DNA of 64,000 bases from Ophthalmolycus amberensis. Lineage: Eukaryota; Chordata; Actinopteri; Perciformes; Zoarcidae. The stretch lies in the NCBI GenBank assembly GCA_024529925.1, contig JAFEUB010000734.1, positions 62,001-126,000 of the forward strand, written 5' to 3'. The notes beneath the pieces are model-generated. The model was not told the DNA's origin, did not search any database, and saw only the letters and a program-made list of their open reading frames with translations. Each line of letters begins with the position of its first letter. The stretch's first letter is position 1. The translations under genes were made by a program, and so were the position numbers. This document shows positions 1 to 12,359 of this stretch, piece after piece.

Positions 1-34
1 GCGATGTTTCACTTCGTCTCTGATCTTCTCTCAG

Positions 35-3000
35 ATGGCAGTTGCCAGTGGAACGTTTGGGTACCTCGGGACATCTCGGCCATGACAAACTCCTGTGTGG
101 TCATCCCGTGCACCTTCATGTATCCGTCTGGTATCAGGCCGTACCGCGGAACTCACGGTATCTGGTACTTCGGCCAGCCGTACCCTCAGCTCTTCCCTCC
201 TGTTGTCTTCAAATCACGCACAGACGTCGTGCACGAGAGCTACACGGGCCGCACCAAGCTGCTGGGTGACCTGACCCAGAGGAACTGCACTCTGCTCATC
301 AACAACATCGGCACGGAGCACTCGGGGAGATATTACTTTCGTGCTGACCTCGGTGGAGCCAACATGTATACGTACCCAGACTTCTCTGAGCTCAAAGTCC
401 TCGGTAAGTCCCTGATCAGAGTGGAGTATACACTAAACTGTAACAAATAAACCAGAAATATTAAATCAGTAAAGTTTTTCTGTTTGATCACCTCAACATA
501 AAGGCCGAAAATATTCTTTCACAAGATTCAACAAAACCTTTTCAACTTTTAAATGTATTTTTAAGGATACTGTTATATTTCATTGATTGGCACAATATCT
601 TTGCTCTAGTATTTTTGCTTAACTATACTAATACAGTTCCTCTAATTTGCTGTCCACCAGATCAACCCAACATCGACGTCCCAGAGGAGATTGTCAGCGA
701 TGAGAGTCTGGAGCTGACATGCTACGCTCCAGACAACTGCCCCGACATGACTCCAGAGATCCAGTGGATGTACACCGACTACCTGCCCGACCCGGAGTTC
801 AGCTCCGACTCCCTGGAGGAGAGCAACACAGCGGTACTCTCCAGCACCCTCACCTTCACACCCAGACCCATGCACAACGGGCAGCTCCTGGGCTGCAGGG
901 TCTACTACCCCAACACCACACTGGTCTACGAGAGGCTCGTCTCTCTCGACGTCAAGTGTAAGTTAAAAGGCTCCTCCCGCTATAAGGCCAATAAGTAATA
1001 ATGATGCTTTTCCAAGTTCAAAGTCCTTTCAAATGAATTCCTTTGTGGAGTGAATTTAAGGTGTCCCAAACTGGAACCATATCCTGTTTAGTGTTTACGT
1101 CATGCATGCATATATTTCTTATGTTATATATGTTTCATAATCTATTTCAGCAGGAAAAATCAACCCATTGTTTTTTAAGGGAGACATTCAGTGAATTCTC
1201 CACCTTACATTCCGCCCCAGATGCTCCACGCGCTGTGTGGGTGAACGTGTCCTCAGAGGTGATGGAGGGCAGCTCTGTGATGCTGCACTGCGAGGTGGAC
1301 AGTAACCCTCTTTCCAGGATCTCCTGGATGTTCGGAGACCAGGAGCTGCTGTGGGACACGGCGTCCAACGTCTCCCTCTCCATGGACGATTTGACGCCTG
1401 CGCAGGAGGGAATCTACACCTGCATCGGGGACAATGGCTACGGCAGCATGAACACCTCCCTGTACCTGGCTGTCAAGTGTAAGTCTCTGACACAATTCCA
1501 ACATACATATTGTACATACTGTATACGATTAGTATGAAATGAGGAAACAGTAAATTACATAGCATTTGCATTTTTAGATGATGATTTATAATTAGTTTGA
1601 ATTGTACAATTTGCTTGAATTCTCCAATTAACCACTGAAAATGTTTTGAGTATACAGTACTCGCCCTGTGTACGGCTTACAATGTGACGCTTAAAAGTCT
1701 CCAGCTTGCATCTGGGTGAAGGACAGAAGCTGGATTTACAACAGCTACAATGGAACAGGGAACAAATGAAAAAAGGTTTTAAAACGTTCATAGAAACTTC
1801 TCAAATCACGCTTTAGTTGCTTTTGATACGGATGCTCAGTGTTTACCAAACTATCCTGCATTCACCAATAAATCAATATCCACTGCAGAGCTTCGGAGCA
1901 AAGAGAAGGCAATGGCGGAATAACAAAGAAGTGTGTCGGACAATATAGTGGAATAAAAAAAATTAGAGCTGTGTCCCAAATCTATAATATACTAATGGTA
2001 CCATAAATCAATGTGCTTTTTTTGTTTTGTACAAACACAGAAGGACACAAGACATGATCAGACTGTGACCTTAAAATACCACTGCCAGTTAAACTTCACA
2101 AGAAGAAAGAAAACAAGGATCTAAAAATGGATCTAAAATCTGTTACTTTTTGCATTTTGTGACACAATAGTTTTGATCAATAACGTATAAAAACATCAAG
2201 TGCATTTAGTGCGGAAACTCACATTATTTAGTGTACTTTCTTTTTTTTTTTCCTGTGTGCTACATACTCAAAAGCTGCTGATCATTGGTATGGAACTGGG
2301 ACACAGCTCATGAGTGCTTTGACCATCCTCTTGAATAGTTCGTCTAGGTTGTAAGAGTATCTCTGCCCTAAGTAATCATTTAACATTTGCATTTATTAAA
2401 ACGGACATATATTTTACACAGAAGCAGAGAACATCACTCTGTTTGTAAGCTGCTCAACATTCAAGTGTCTGTCATCAATATTCTTTTTAAAATAACAATG
2501 TAAAAATTAAAATGTGAAAACCACGTGAAAGGGGTCGCTCATAATGATGAAGTAAAAGACAATTATCCCCCAAATGTGCAGCGCTCCTCAGCTTTATGGA
2601 GTGGTATGGTGAGTTTTAGGTCAAGGGTCTAAAAGTTCACTCACACTACCTGCTCAACACCAAACAGCAGAAAGACACAGTTGGCACATAGCTGGTGAAC
2701 ATAGTGGGGCGTCTAGCTGCTAAAGAGCCAGATATTTCACTCAGGAGACCCATAACAGAGACCCAATGGACAGATGACCAGCAACAAGACTCCAAATGAA
2801 TGATAATGTTGAAAGAAATCATAATAAAAAAAACCGTTTTTTTTTGCAGACCCTCCCCGCGAGCCCGTGGTGAACGACTCTATGACGGTACAAGAGGGAT
2901 CCTCGCTGGCTCTGCACTGTAGCACCCAGGGCAGCCCGGCCCCAACACTCACCTGGCTGAAGGACGGGGAGCTGGTGGGCACCATCACCGCTGACGAGCT

Positions 3001-6000
3001 GTCGGTGCTGCAGATCGTAGAGATCGCACCGCAGGGAGACGGACAGTACCGCTGCCTGGCCGAGAACGAGCATGGAAGAGCCAGCAGCTCCTTCAACATC
3101 ACTGTTGAGTGTGAGTGTTTCGCACACCTGCATTTCACACAACGGCAGTGTAAAGAAGTAGGACGTAGAATGATAACGACGTCTCATTTAGGATCCTAGT
3201 AGCCTGAGGGTAGAAACTATTCCTGAGCCTCTCAGTGATAACCTTGTGTATCTGGTACCTTCTTCCTAATCTCAACAGAGAGAAAAGGCCGTTATCTGAA
3301 TCTTTGGGATCCATAATGATATTCCTAGTCTTACTCTTGCACGCTGGTGTAAAAATCCTTTAGGCAGGGTAGAGCACCTCCTTTTGTATGTTCAGCCCAA
3401 CTAACCACCTTTTGCATGGCCTTGCGGTCCTGTTCGGTGCTGTTTCCGTACCAGGTAGTGGTGTTCCCCGTCAGGACACTCTCAAGGGTGCAGAAGTAGA
3501 AATTCCTCAGCGTTTTAGGCGATGCACAGAATTTGTACCCAGAAGAGTTTTCACTTGATGGTGGACACTTGGTGTTGGAGATGAATGTGGCTGCACAGTT
3601 GTGTGTGTGTGTGTGTGTACAGGGAGTCCACCCACCCTCACCACCTGCAATCTGCCCGTCAGAAGGTTAAGGATCCACATGCGCTGTGAGGTGTTACATC
3701 CCAGGTCCTTGAGTTTTTTGACGAGCCTGGAAAGAACTTCGGTGTTCAACACTGAACTGTAGTCAATGAAAAGCAATTTCACATAGCTCCCTTTCTTGTG
3801 CAGCTGAGATAGGGGGTGTAGAGAATGTGTGTTATATGTTGGGACAGTGGCAAATTATTGTGGGTCCAGTGTTCTGGGAAGAAAAACATATGTTTCGTAT
3901 TATATCTTTTCATATTCAGTGCTGTTATTGTAGCTCTTTCCTCTGCTGCCTCAGATGCTCCGGTCCTCCTGGAGGAGTCAAAGTGCACTGTGGTGAGGGA
4001 GGGTGTCCAGTGTGTCTGCATAGCCACAGGAAACCCTGAACCCACCATCGAGTTCTATCTGCCCGACCTGAACATCACCATCAACGAAACGGATGGCCGG
4101 TACAACTTTTACACGCACACAGATGGACATACCTCCACGGGGATGATCAAGCTGCGGGAGAAAGGCGAGCGCGTCGACAACGGCGGCCCTGCCGTCAACG
4201 TCCACTGCAGCATCTACAACATGTACGGAAGAGAGAGCGTACACCTGGAGCTACAGCAGGAGAGTGAGTTGAGAATATTTATTTATTTAGTTATTGTCAA
4301 AAAAAAAACATGAAAAGATGAAAACCAACAGCAAATTGATCCTATTAACAAGTATTGTCCATGCAGCCAAATCCTGATATATCCTATTTCTCTGTGCCAA
4401 TGAGTTGCATTGTCGTCACTCTGACTGTTGCACTGTGACATGTTCCTTCTTCACTATGAACATGGGCACTGTAGTTTATTTTTACCCGATTCCATCGCTG
4501 TCTCACTGCTTTAAATTCATTAATTGTATATTGATCCTGCAGAAGAAAATAGTCCCCAATAAATGCACATTTTCTTCCTGTTAAATACATTTTTGCTAAA
4601 CACTACAAGCCTTTGAATAAATTAAACTATATATATACAAAGTTTGTTTTTAAAAGTGTACATCTTCAGTAGGAATGGATGAGTGGCATCGATGGGGTAG
4701 AGGAGTCACCAAACACACAAGTTGACATTGTGCAGAGATAGACCATTTATTCCTTTGAGGAGAGGAGCTGTGCTCTCTTGGGAGTTGCATGAGCTACAGC
4801 AATGAGCACAATGTTGATTTTTCTCTGGTTTTGTGCATCTCTAAATTCTCCTAAGCAACTCTATTCTCTGTCAGCCTCATCCTTTAAATTCTCTATTCTT
4901 CATAAAAGTACATAATCGACATTATAAACATTTGTTTGTGTTTTTGGACTCCAACATTGAAATAAGATATTCTTCTCGCCTTTTCCTACTCATGTACTTT
5001 TCCCCTTCCTATGTATAGTCTTCTCATTGGTCAAGCAAACAGCTTTTTACCCTAAATTGATGCAATCATGCTGTGTTTAAGTGAACAATCCCGTAATGTT
5101 TTGTACGCTACATATTGGAGGTTTAAAATGGCATCTTCCTCTTCCAATGCTCTTCTTTTCCTTGTATGATGTCTTTTTGTTGTGCAGTTTAATGTGAATG
5201 CCCTCATTTTTTTTACTTTGTTTTCAGAAAAGTACATGATGGCAGTTATAGTTGGCACCATTGGAGGAGTGGCGGTCATAGCCTTCATCATTGCAGCAGT
5301 GAGATACGTTGGCCACAACAACAAAAAGTGAGTATGAATGACAAACTAATGGAGAGGCCGATGCGAGGCGGAAGTAGTCATTTTCCTCACTAAATATTTA
5401 CTGAAATCCAAGGAAACACTTGAGCCGAGTCATCCATTCTAAAACACATTGACGCACATTGTATATGAGTGAATGTGGGATTTTTGTGGACGTGAGAACC
5501 ATTTCTCCAGAGCAATTTAGCAATTTATTTGCCAAGAAATCCTTGAAGATCCACATTGGTTGCCTTGTGAATTGGGTTAGCGAGCTGGACTAACCTTATA
5601 TTTTGCAGGCCAGATTCCCTGTTTTGACACCGCTTCTGTATCCTTGACCTGCTAAGCTAAATAAAACCCAGGTAGCCCTCTTAACCAAGTTGCTTTATTT
5701 TAGCCTCGAGGCATATTTGGACCCCGAAATTTGCACGCTTTCCCTGACAAATCACCCCTGAAGTGGGTGTGAGCTCAGCGACTAAACCCATTAAAATAAC
5801 CACGTCACTCACTTACCACATTTGGCCTCCAGCATAACCTTACAGAGCTTGTCGTTTTAAAATGGATGCCCAGGCTTGGCGTGTCGCCCTGCATTAGTGG
5901 CAGTCGAGACCGAGTCTGATCATGTGACTCCGTCCCCCAGAGAGAATGGCAACCCTAGGCAGGACGTGGTCCTGGAGAACCCAGCTTTGTACTACAGCGC

Positions 6001-6798
6001 AGTCAAGAAGGACAAACAAAATCTGAGGAAGAAAGTGGTGAGACATGCTGATGTCAATGATTATGATGGAGGATGGGTTGGCTGACCATTCTCAAATTGT
6101 TTGGGGTTACAGTTTTGTGTAATGCAACAAGTTGTAAATGATGAGACCCCATTGTGACCCCTGAAAATGAGGTAATGGAAGGAGTCTCTCCCACTAGCAG
6201 TCCAGTAGCTCCAACCATGTTTTCTCTTGCTTTCATCGCTTCTCTGCGTTTTTCTGTCTGTTTTTCTCTCCCCTAACTCTTGCACAGCTTAAGACAGAGC
6301 TGTTGGGCTCAAAGTTTAACTCCATTCTAGAGGAGACTACGGTAAGGTTCCTAAACAAATCCCCATTAAAAAACACAAACCTCAGTGACAGATGCATCTC
6401 CTCGCATATCAGCTTCTGTGTTCTGTACACTGCCGTTTGTTTCCGAATCTGCCTTCTGCATGGCTGCCTCATTGCTAACACGAATTGCCCCGACTAACAA
6501 GAAACATCTCAGTCTCCTTGTCGACCAGTAACCAGTAACCTCTTTTCTTTATGTATGTCTGTTGCGCTGCTCTGTCATCTGAGTCGTCACCGGCAGCTTG
6601 CCAGTGATTTGTGCCGCTGATCGGTCCTTCTGTCTGCAGGGAGAAGACGGCGATTATCAACCTGTGGGCTCTACTGCAGGACTGGAGAGGCAAGAGCTGA
6701 ATTACGCTGCTCTGGAGTTTATCGGGGCCCGGCCCAGGGAGGGGGCCTCAGGGAGGGGGGATGATGGCAGCAACTACTCGGAAATCAAAGCCAAATGA
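35..6798 (+). CDS. mag: Myelin-associated glycoprotein (Siglec-4), signal exon missing
   Basis: Exons read from splice sites and frame: 35-403 (V-set), 661-957, 1221-1478, 2850-3110, 3955-4263 (four more Ig domains), 5228-5327 (TM), 5941-6037, 6288-6341, 6640-6798 (tail, stop TGA). All Ig exons are phase 1-1 and the whole frame closes. The V-set has the MAG-type run WYFGQPYP, PPVVFKSRT and LLGDL, an E-strand Cys, and the F-strand Arg of YYFR (codon 340-342), which in Siglecs contacts sialic acid. Domain 2 has the extra Siglec Cys (CYAPDNC). Domain 5 begins APVLLEESKC, very like mammalian MAG. About 634 residues are visible; human L-MAG is 626 with its signal peptide. The tail has ITIM-like LYYSAV and LNYAAL and ends in SNYSEIKAK, comparable with the mammalian AEYAEIRVK end. 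In mammals MAG is a glial adhesion receptor for gangliosides. The signal exon must lie upstream of base 1. Confidence 0.95.
3190..3785 (-). mobile_element. Degenerate LINE (L2/CR1-like) reverse-transcriptase fragment
   Basis: This lies in the mag intron between Ig exons 4 and 5. On the minus strand a broken frame (3782 to about 3507) reads LLFIDYSSVLNT followed by WILNLLTGRLQVVRVG. These resemble the RT palm motif FIDYSSAFNTI and the downstream LxGR-QxVRVG segment of fish non-LTR retrotransposons. The + strand text before it (agcctgagggtagaaact, agaaattcctcagcg) is also typical of these elements in reverse. A (GT)9 microsatellite at 3601-3618 interrupts it. The copy is antisense to mag, truncated and non-functional. 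The exact clade cannot be settled by eye. Confidence 0.75.
3601..3618. repeat. (GT)9 microsatellite
   Basis: Perfect GT dinucleotide run inside the LINE remnant of a mag intron. Confidence 0.9.
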
Positions 6799-6980
6799 AA
6801 CGCAATCCTTCCCTGATCCCTCGGCTATGCGAGATGCAGTGGCAGCCCCAACACATGTTCTGCCCCATATACTGTGTAATAACCCCCCATCCTCTACTGG
6901 ATCTCCCCCTGCATTTAGTGACTCCTTGTTTCTTATTCCTTCAGATTTGTCACATGTAATGTACCAATTTGATGCCACTA

Positions 6981-6997
6981 CCCCCCCCCCCCCCCCC
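6981..6997. repeat. Poly-C run (17 C)
   Basis: Homopolymer of 17 C in the mag 3' UTR. The length is likely polymorphic and prone to sequencing error. Confidence 0.9.
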
Positions 6998-7099
6998 TCA
7001 TGCTGCCCCTCCTCCATTGGACGCCCCTTCACATGCCATCATTTGCGAGAACTTGTACTTTTTGGGGTCAGAGCACGACCCACTGGACAATGTCAAAGA

Positions 7100-7105
7100 A
7101 ATAAA
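7100..7105 (+). terminator. Poly(A) signal AATAAA of mag
   Basis: A canonical AATAAA lies about 300 bases after the mag stop codon. This gives a 3' UTR of roughly 320 bases that contains a 17-base C run (6981-6997). Use of the site is inferred from position only. Confidence 0.5.
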
Positions 7106-10100
7106 ACGTCTAGCCTCAGTTGTAGTACATGGGCTCTAAAACATGCGGTGTTAACCAGCGGCCATGGTTTTGTTGCTTTCAACATGTTCTTCCTCGTGAT
7201 CGTCGATGTTATTGTCAAACGACAGACGTCTAAGCGCTCACATCTGTCTCACTATTTGCTCTACATCCGTCTCTTATAATCTGTCACTGTGTCTGCTGCC
7301 AGTCGAAGCATCAGGGCAAGGAGTTCCGCTTTTTGTTTTCTTATATTCGTGTGTGTGTGTCTATCAGCAGAGAGCAAATCTCTCTTCTCTCTTTCCTTTG
7401 GTTAATTACATCCCAAGAAGAAAACCGTCTTAGGCGAGAGATGGAAACGCATGTCAGCATCCTGTTGCCACATACTTGTTTTTTTATTGTGTGCTGTGAC
7501 TCAGGTAGCCTCTCATAATAGATGACTTTTTTTTTTTGATAATAATTGGAAAAGTTTTGTAAATTCAAATGGTACACTGCCCAGTTCTGAACAAATGTCA
7601 CAGCTTCTTTAAAACATTTTCCAGTTATCTGAGAATTTATTGAGATTTTGTGGGATTTCTCCCTAAAGCATGGGTTCTAGCTGTTTGATTGATCTTGAAA
7701 ATACAGACCTGAAGCACAAAATATGTAAGCGCGAGTGGCCAAAGTGTTATCTCTTTTAGACAATGTGTGTGTGTGTGTGTGTATATAAGTGAGTGTGCGT
7801 GTTCAAATAGTGCTGATAGATCATAGGACACTGATCACTGATCATCACTGGGGTCTTTGTGACGTTTGAGCATCACTTCACTTGAGAAGTTGATGCTTTA
7901 TTCTCACGATTGCATCAGATGTTTGAATGACAAACATGGTTGTGCTATTCAAAGACATTTAATGAACCTGTGATGTAATATCAAAGCGTACTAATAGTCT
8001 AACGTGATAATGATGGTGTCAGTAATATATATTAATAAGATGTTTATTGACAGGGAATGGATGCCAGTATGTACAGTAAATACCCTGCATGACTGTTTTG
8101 CCAGCAGGCACAAATATAAATATTAAATTATGGACAAAAGCCAGTGTGAAAACCTGTCATACATCATACATAAAGTTTTGACTGGACACTGTCTTAATGA
8201 GTTTAGTGAATAGTATCTTCCTCTAACTAGTGTGCACTAAGTCAAATCAGAGGCTGCGCTTACATGCAGGGAGTGGCCTTCTTATTAACTGTGATTGCGG
8301 TTGATTGGAAGTTCGATACCTGTTAGAATTAGCTATCTTTTCTATGAAACCTCAAAAAGGGAACTCCAGCAATTAATATTGCACGCCTATTGAATTAGAT
8401 GACTCTGTAGAGGCATAAAGCAGAGGCCAAGGTGTCTTGACTTGAACTCCATAGTATGGGTCAAAGGAACTGGATCCTACATTACCCACAATGCAACCAA
8501 AAGCATGTTTTTGATAGACCCTCCCCCTCTGGTAAACGCCCAACATCTTTCGAACTCCATGCACTTAGTTTATAATAGGTGTATTTTTTCAGACAAAGCT
8601 TCTCCAGAGTATCATCATCGTAGGACAGTTTTCACAGGCTGAGCTGCACTGCCCATGACAAATACCAGTAAGTCAGTGGAGTTCCCCTTTCATTTTTGCG
8701 AATAGTCTCAACCCACCAATGAAGCCACCGCTGTGCTTCCTCCACCTCTCCCACTCTGCATCACGTCTTACAGGTCATACGTCACTGCTGAAACATAACT
8801 CATCGACACACTGCAGCCTTAACTGACTAACACGGTCTGCCGTTTTGAATAAGACAGCAGGTAATGATTGATTGATTGATATTTTTTAATGGCTCTGTTT
8901 TCACATCCATTCAATTACGTATGTAGTGAAAATGCAAATTGATATATCTACTGTGTATTGTATGTTGGATTGTTTTAACAATTTAAGTCATGAACAATAA
9001 TCTTGTCCTCGAAATTAATTGTGCAACGAATGAGCTCGTCAGTTTTCTCTGCAAGAACTGATTTCTAAAATACTGAAAGTAATGTCCATAATTTGACTCT
9101 CCAAAATCATCTGCAACAGTGTGTTGAACATCAAGTATGCAACTCGTACACTGATTTTCTCCTAAACGGATGTGACGCTGTATGTATTGATGTTGATAGA
9201 AGGCTTAAGTGGGAAATAAATTCTAGCTCGAGCTGTGCAATGATCTCTTCTTGGAGATTGAAAGTATACTTTTGATACACATGCTCTGACTAAGGCTTTA
9301 TAAATGTATGTTATGAAACAACGCCGCTCTGTGGCACTCTCATTTAAAATGATGGATTAAGTTAATCAAGGCAGCAGCGTGTCTCTGTGAGCTGTTTCCA
9401 ATTGATTCTACAATCAGTAGGAGTGTAAAATACAGCAAACACCTCTCACTGTCCTAACTCCATAAATGGGTAGACTGTTCAGAGGCAGTAATGGCAATAA
9501 GAAAGCAAAGATTACACGACGAGGAGTATTTCAGTTGAATCTGTTCACATGAACCCAAATAAACCTCTCTGCCAAAACCCCAGTTTGAGTGAACGGTGTT
9601 GATGAAGCCTCAGGTTTGAGTATCTCTGAGGAATCTCTGTCACTATTTCAGTTGTCACGTAACAGTTATTTTTATAACCGACAATTTGATGCAGGTTTTC
9701 CATTCTAAAAAAATATTTGACCTCTATATTGGAATAAAACGTTTGGAAAGCTTGATTTTGTTCAGTTATGTTCGAAGTATTATAATTAAAAATGTATAGT
9801 GCAGACAAACCTGCAGGTCGACAGCAAATGTGGTATGCGATGCAAAAAGCTGGGAATCTGGGGTTCTGAGCTTTACTTACACACTTCAAGCAAAAACAGG
9901 TTAAAAATGCAGTTCTCTGTGCATGTAAACAAAGCTATTGTCAACCAGTTGTTCTGACTCGCATTAGTTTTATTATGACAATGTTCCGTTGACTTAATGA
10001 TGGAAATGCTGGCTGGCATTATTAAATAGCCTGTATGCTCAAAGTCAATAACCAGTTCCTTTCTTTGAAAGCCTCATGAGAGGGGGGGGGGGGGGGGTAT

Positions 10101-10896
10101 TTTGTTAAATTTGTTTTGTAGAAATATCAAATATGTGTTACCTAATCTTTTGTCAAAGTGTGTTGTAAAGGAAATGTCATATACTTGGTAATCATAATGA
10201 TCATTATGGAGATTTTTTTTTTCAACATATATGATTGACACAATAATTCAGATCAGGGTGTTGGACTGTTACTTAATGACTGTAGGATTCCTGCAATGTT
10301 CTAGTTTGCTTGCTCTTTTATTTTAAACAATGTCTTTCACGCCTCAAGCAAATTCATCTGTCTTCAGTTCCATGCAAACATAAATAAAATGAAAACAACA
10401 CGAACATGGAAAGAGTTTGTTATTGATAGAGAACAAACTGTGAACAGTCTATTTCTCATGTTGTCTCTTTCCATTGTTTTGCAAAGCAACATCCCCATCA
10501 TGAATCATGTGCTGTACTCTTTTTACTTTTTGGTTTGTGAACAAAACTCCTCAAAAATTGACTCCCTCCTAAACTGGAGGCTTCATTTGTCGAAGTGAGA
10601 CACCAACCTTAACCAGCAAGGCTTTGCAAAGTTTAATCTGGTTTTATTGATTGGCGTTAAAATGTTTTATTGGTAATAATGTAATTTATTCATTTAATTA
10701 ATTTGTTTTGAATTGTTTTTAGGTAAATATAGAATATTAATAAAACACATACAGTGTTTGTTCTTTGTTTAAAGATTAAAGGAAGGGTTAGGAATCTAAT
10801 TCAAAAACATTTTTGATATTTTTGTTGAAATTGTCATTGCATTCTGACAGAATCAGTGAATCAAATGCTCTGACAAAAAAAACCCGAACAATATAT
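7106..10896. other. Intergenic stretch between mag and the Siglec array
   Basis: No coding exon could be supported on either strand. It holds simple repeats: a TG run at 7764-7782, a short ATTG tract near 8865-8880 and a 16-base G run at 10082-10097. The longest open frame (minus strand, 9545-9889) resembles nothing recognised and has no splice or compositional support. The array-specific duplicated DNA begins at about 10897. Confidence 0.6.
10082..10097. repeat. Poly-G run (about 16 G)
   Basis: Homopolymer G tract in intergenic DNA. Confidence 0.85.
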
Positions 10897-12359
10897 TTAG
10901 CTTTTTCGATTGATCTGTTTTTTTCAAACTGATAAAATGTTTGGCCCAGTTTGTCTCTACTTTAGACAAATTAGGAAGTCAAAGATGACTTCTCTTTTTA
11001 ATGTGTTCCAGGAATCAACTTGGCTTCCTTTAAACAGAAAACATGAGTTTTCAGTTACAACAGTCTTTTCCTTCTGGTACATTCGGCAATGTTAACAGGT
11101 TCTCTAGTGATGTGTTCAATATGCAGGCATATAGAAACAATGAGGACAAATATGAAGCCAGTTAGCAGTTAAATATAGTTATAATCATAATCTACCATCT
11201 CAAAGTGTCAACAGGAAGTTATGAGAGAGAATACAGTGATGCCATGTAAGGCAGTGGTTCAATGAATAACACCTTCAGAGACTTTTCTGAGAACACGACT
11301 GAGAATGTTGCACAATAAACCATAAAACCATACTGTTACAAATATGGAGCTTCATGCAGTTAAATTAAGAACTAAGATTAAAACAAATATCTTATTTTTT
11401 TATCTGCCGGTATTTCACGCACTCAGAGACAGCAGTTATAGTACAGACCATTCACATGCATGCACATTCACCACCCTATGTGCACATGAATGTATTGTAT
11501 TGTGCATTACAGTGTAGTAGGAGAGTTGATAGATGAGCTATTTGGTTTCTTAAGGTGACACAAGCTTCTCAAGTACACATATGACACTTCCTCTTTCTCA
11601 GCGTTCCTCACACATTTACAGTCCTGAAGAAAAAAAAAAGCAAGACCGTTTAATTTCATTATTCAGTGTTAAAGTTGCACATTATCAACTTGATAAACAT
11701 TATATATTTACATTAACATAGGCACACATTTTATAGATTTGTGAGTGTGGCAGTCTAACGAGGGCCAGCGTGTGAAGAGAAACTTCCTTTAACATTGTTG
11801 TAGCGCAAAGAGGAACGAATTAAAAAAGGAAGACGAAGAGAGGAAGAGTCAGTTCAGAGCAGAGCCGCTCAGCAGAGATCACTGTGGTGAGAAGAGAGGA
11901 GAACAAGACAAAAAGAGGTAAAACAACCTTTACTGTACTTTTAAATCATCTTTAACAGTAAATGGAAACTGTAGAAGTCATTGTTTCCTTACTAATGTCA
12001 TACAATGCTTTTTAGAATTCCTTGTTCACTATTACTGTTGTGTGCATTTCATTGGGGTTGGGGGGGATTGTCGATGAAGCTGCCACAGATAATTTCTGTT
12101 TATTTATTCAACAGTTTTATGGAACAGATGTTAAAAAGTTCTTGGAAATAAAACATTTTCGTGGGAATCACAACCCTGAAGATGATGTTAGCCACATTTA
12201 TCAATGTCACTACAGAAAACGTGAACCTGCAACATCATGTATTTAAATCTGTGCTGTCAACCGTGGAGATTGTTCTGCTCCGGTTTCATGAAGTGAAACA
12301 TTTGAATGTTTGTACTTCTGAAAGGAAAAGACACTGACTGTCTCAATCATCACATCAGG
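10897..12359. repeat. a-type 5' flank of S1 (also upstream of S4 and S6)
   Basis: From about 10897 the DNA matches about 30055-31591 and about 45585-47131, with scattered small indels. It contains the PU.1 box, a purine-rich segment and a probable non-coding exon ending at 11917 (donor GTAAAA). No clear TATA box was seen. A weaker, decayed match is at about 52585-52740. Confidence 0.75.
11585..11596 (-). promoter_or_regulatory. PU.1/ETS box upstream of S1
   Basis: On the minus strand the site reads AAAGAGGAAGTG, a perfect match to the classical PU.1 consensus of myeloid and B-cell promoters. It lies about 320 bases before the donor (11917/11918) of a likely non-coding first exon and is conserved at the same place upstream of S4 and S6. 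Function is inferred. Confidence 0.5.

Noticed and set aside
8700..8863. Possible exon ending gacagcag|gtaatg
   Set aside because: A donor-like site alone; no open frame, no acceptor and no similarity to the array leaders.
9545..9889. 114-residue minus-strand open frame in the mag-S1 interval
   Set aside because: No recognisable domain, low-complexity AT-rich context, and no splice sites or signals around it.
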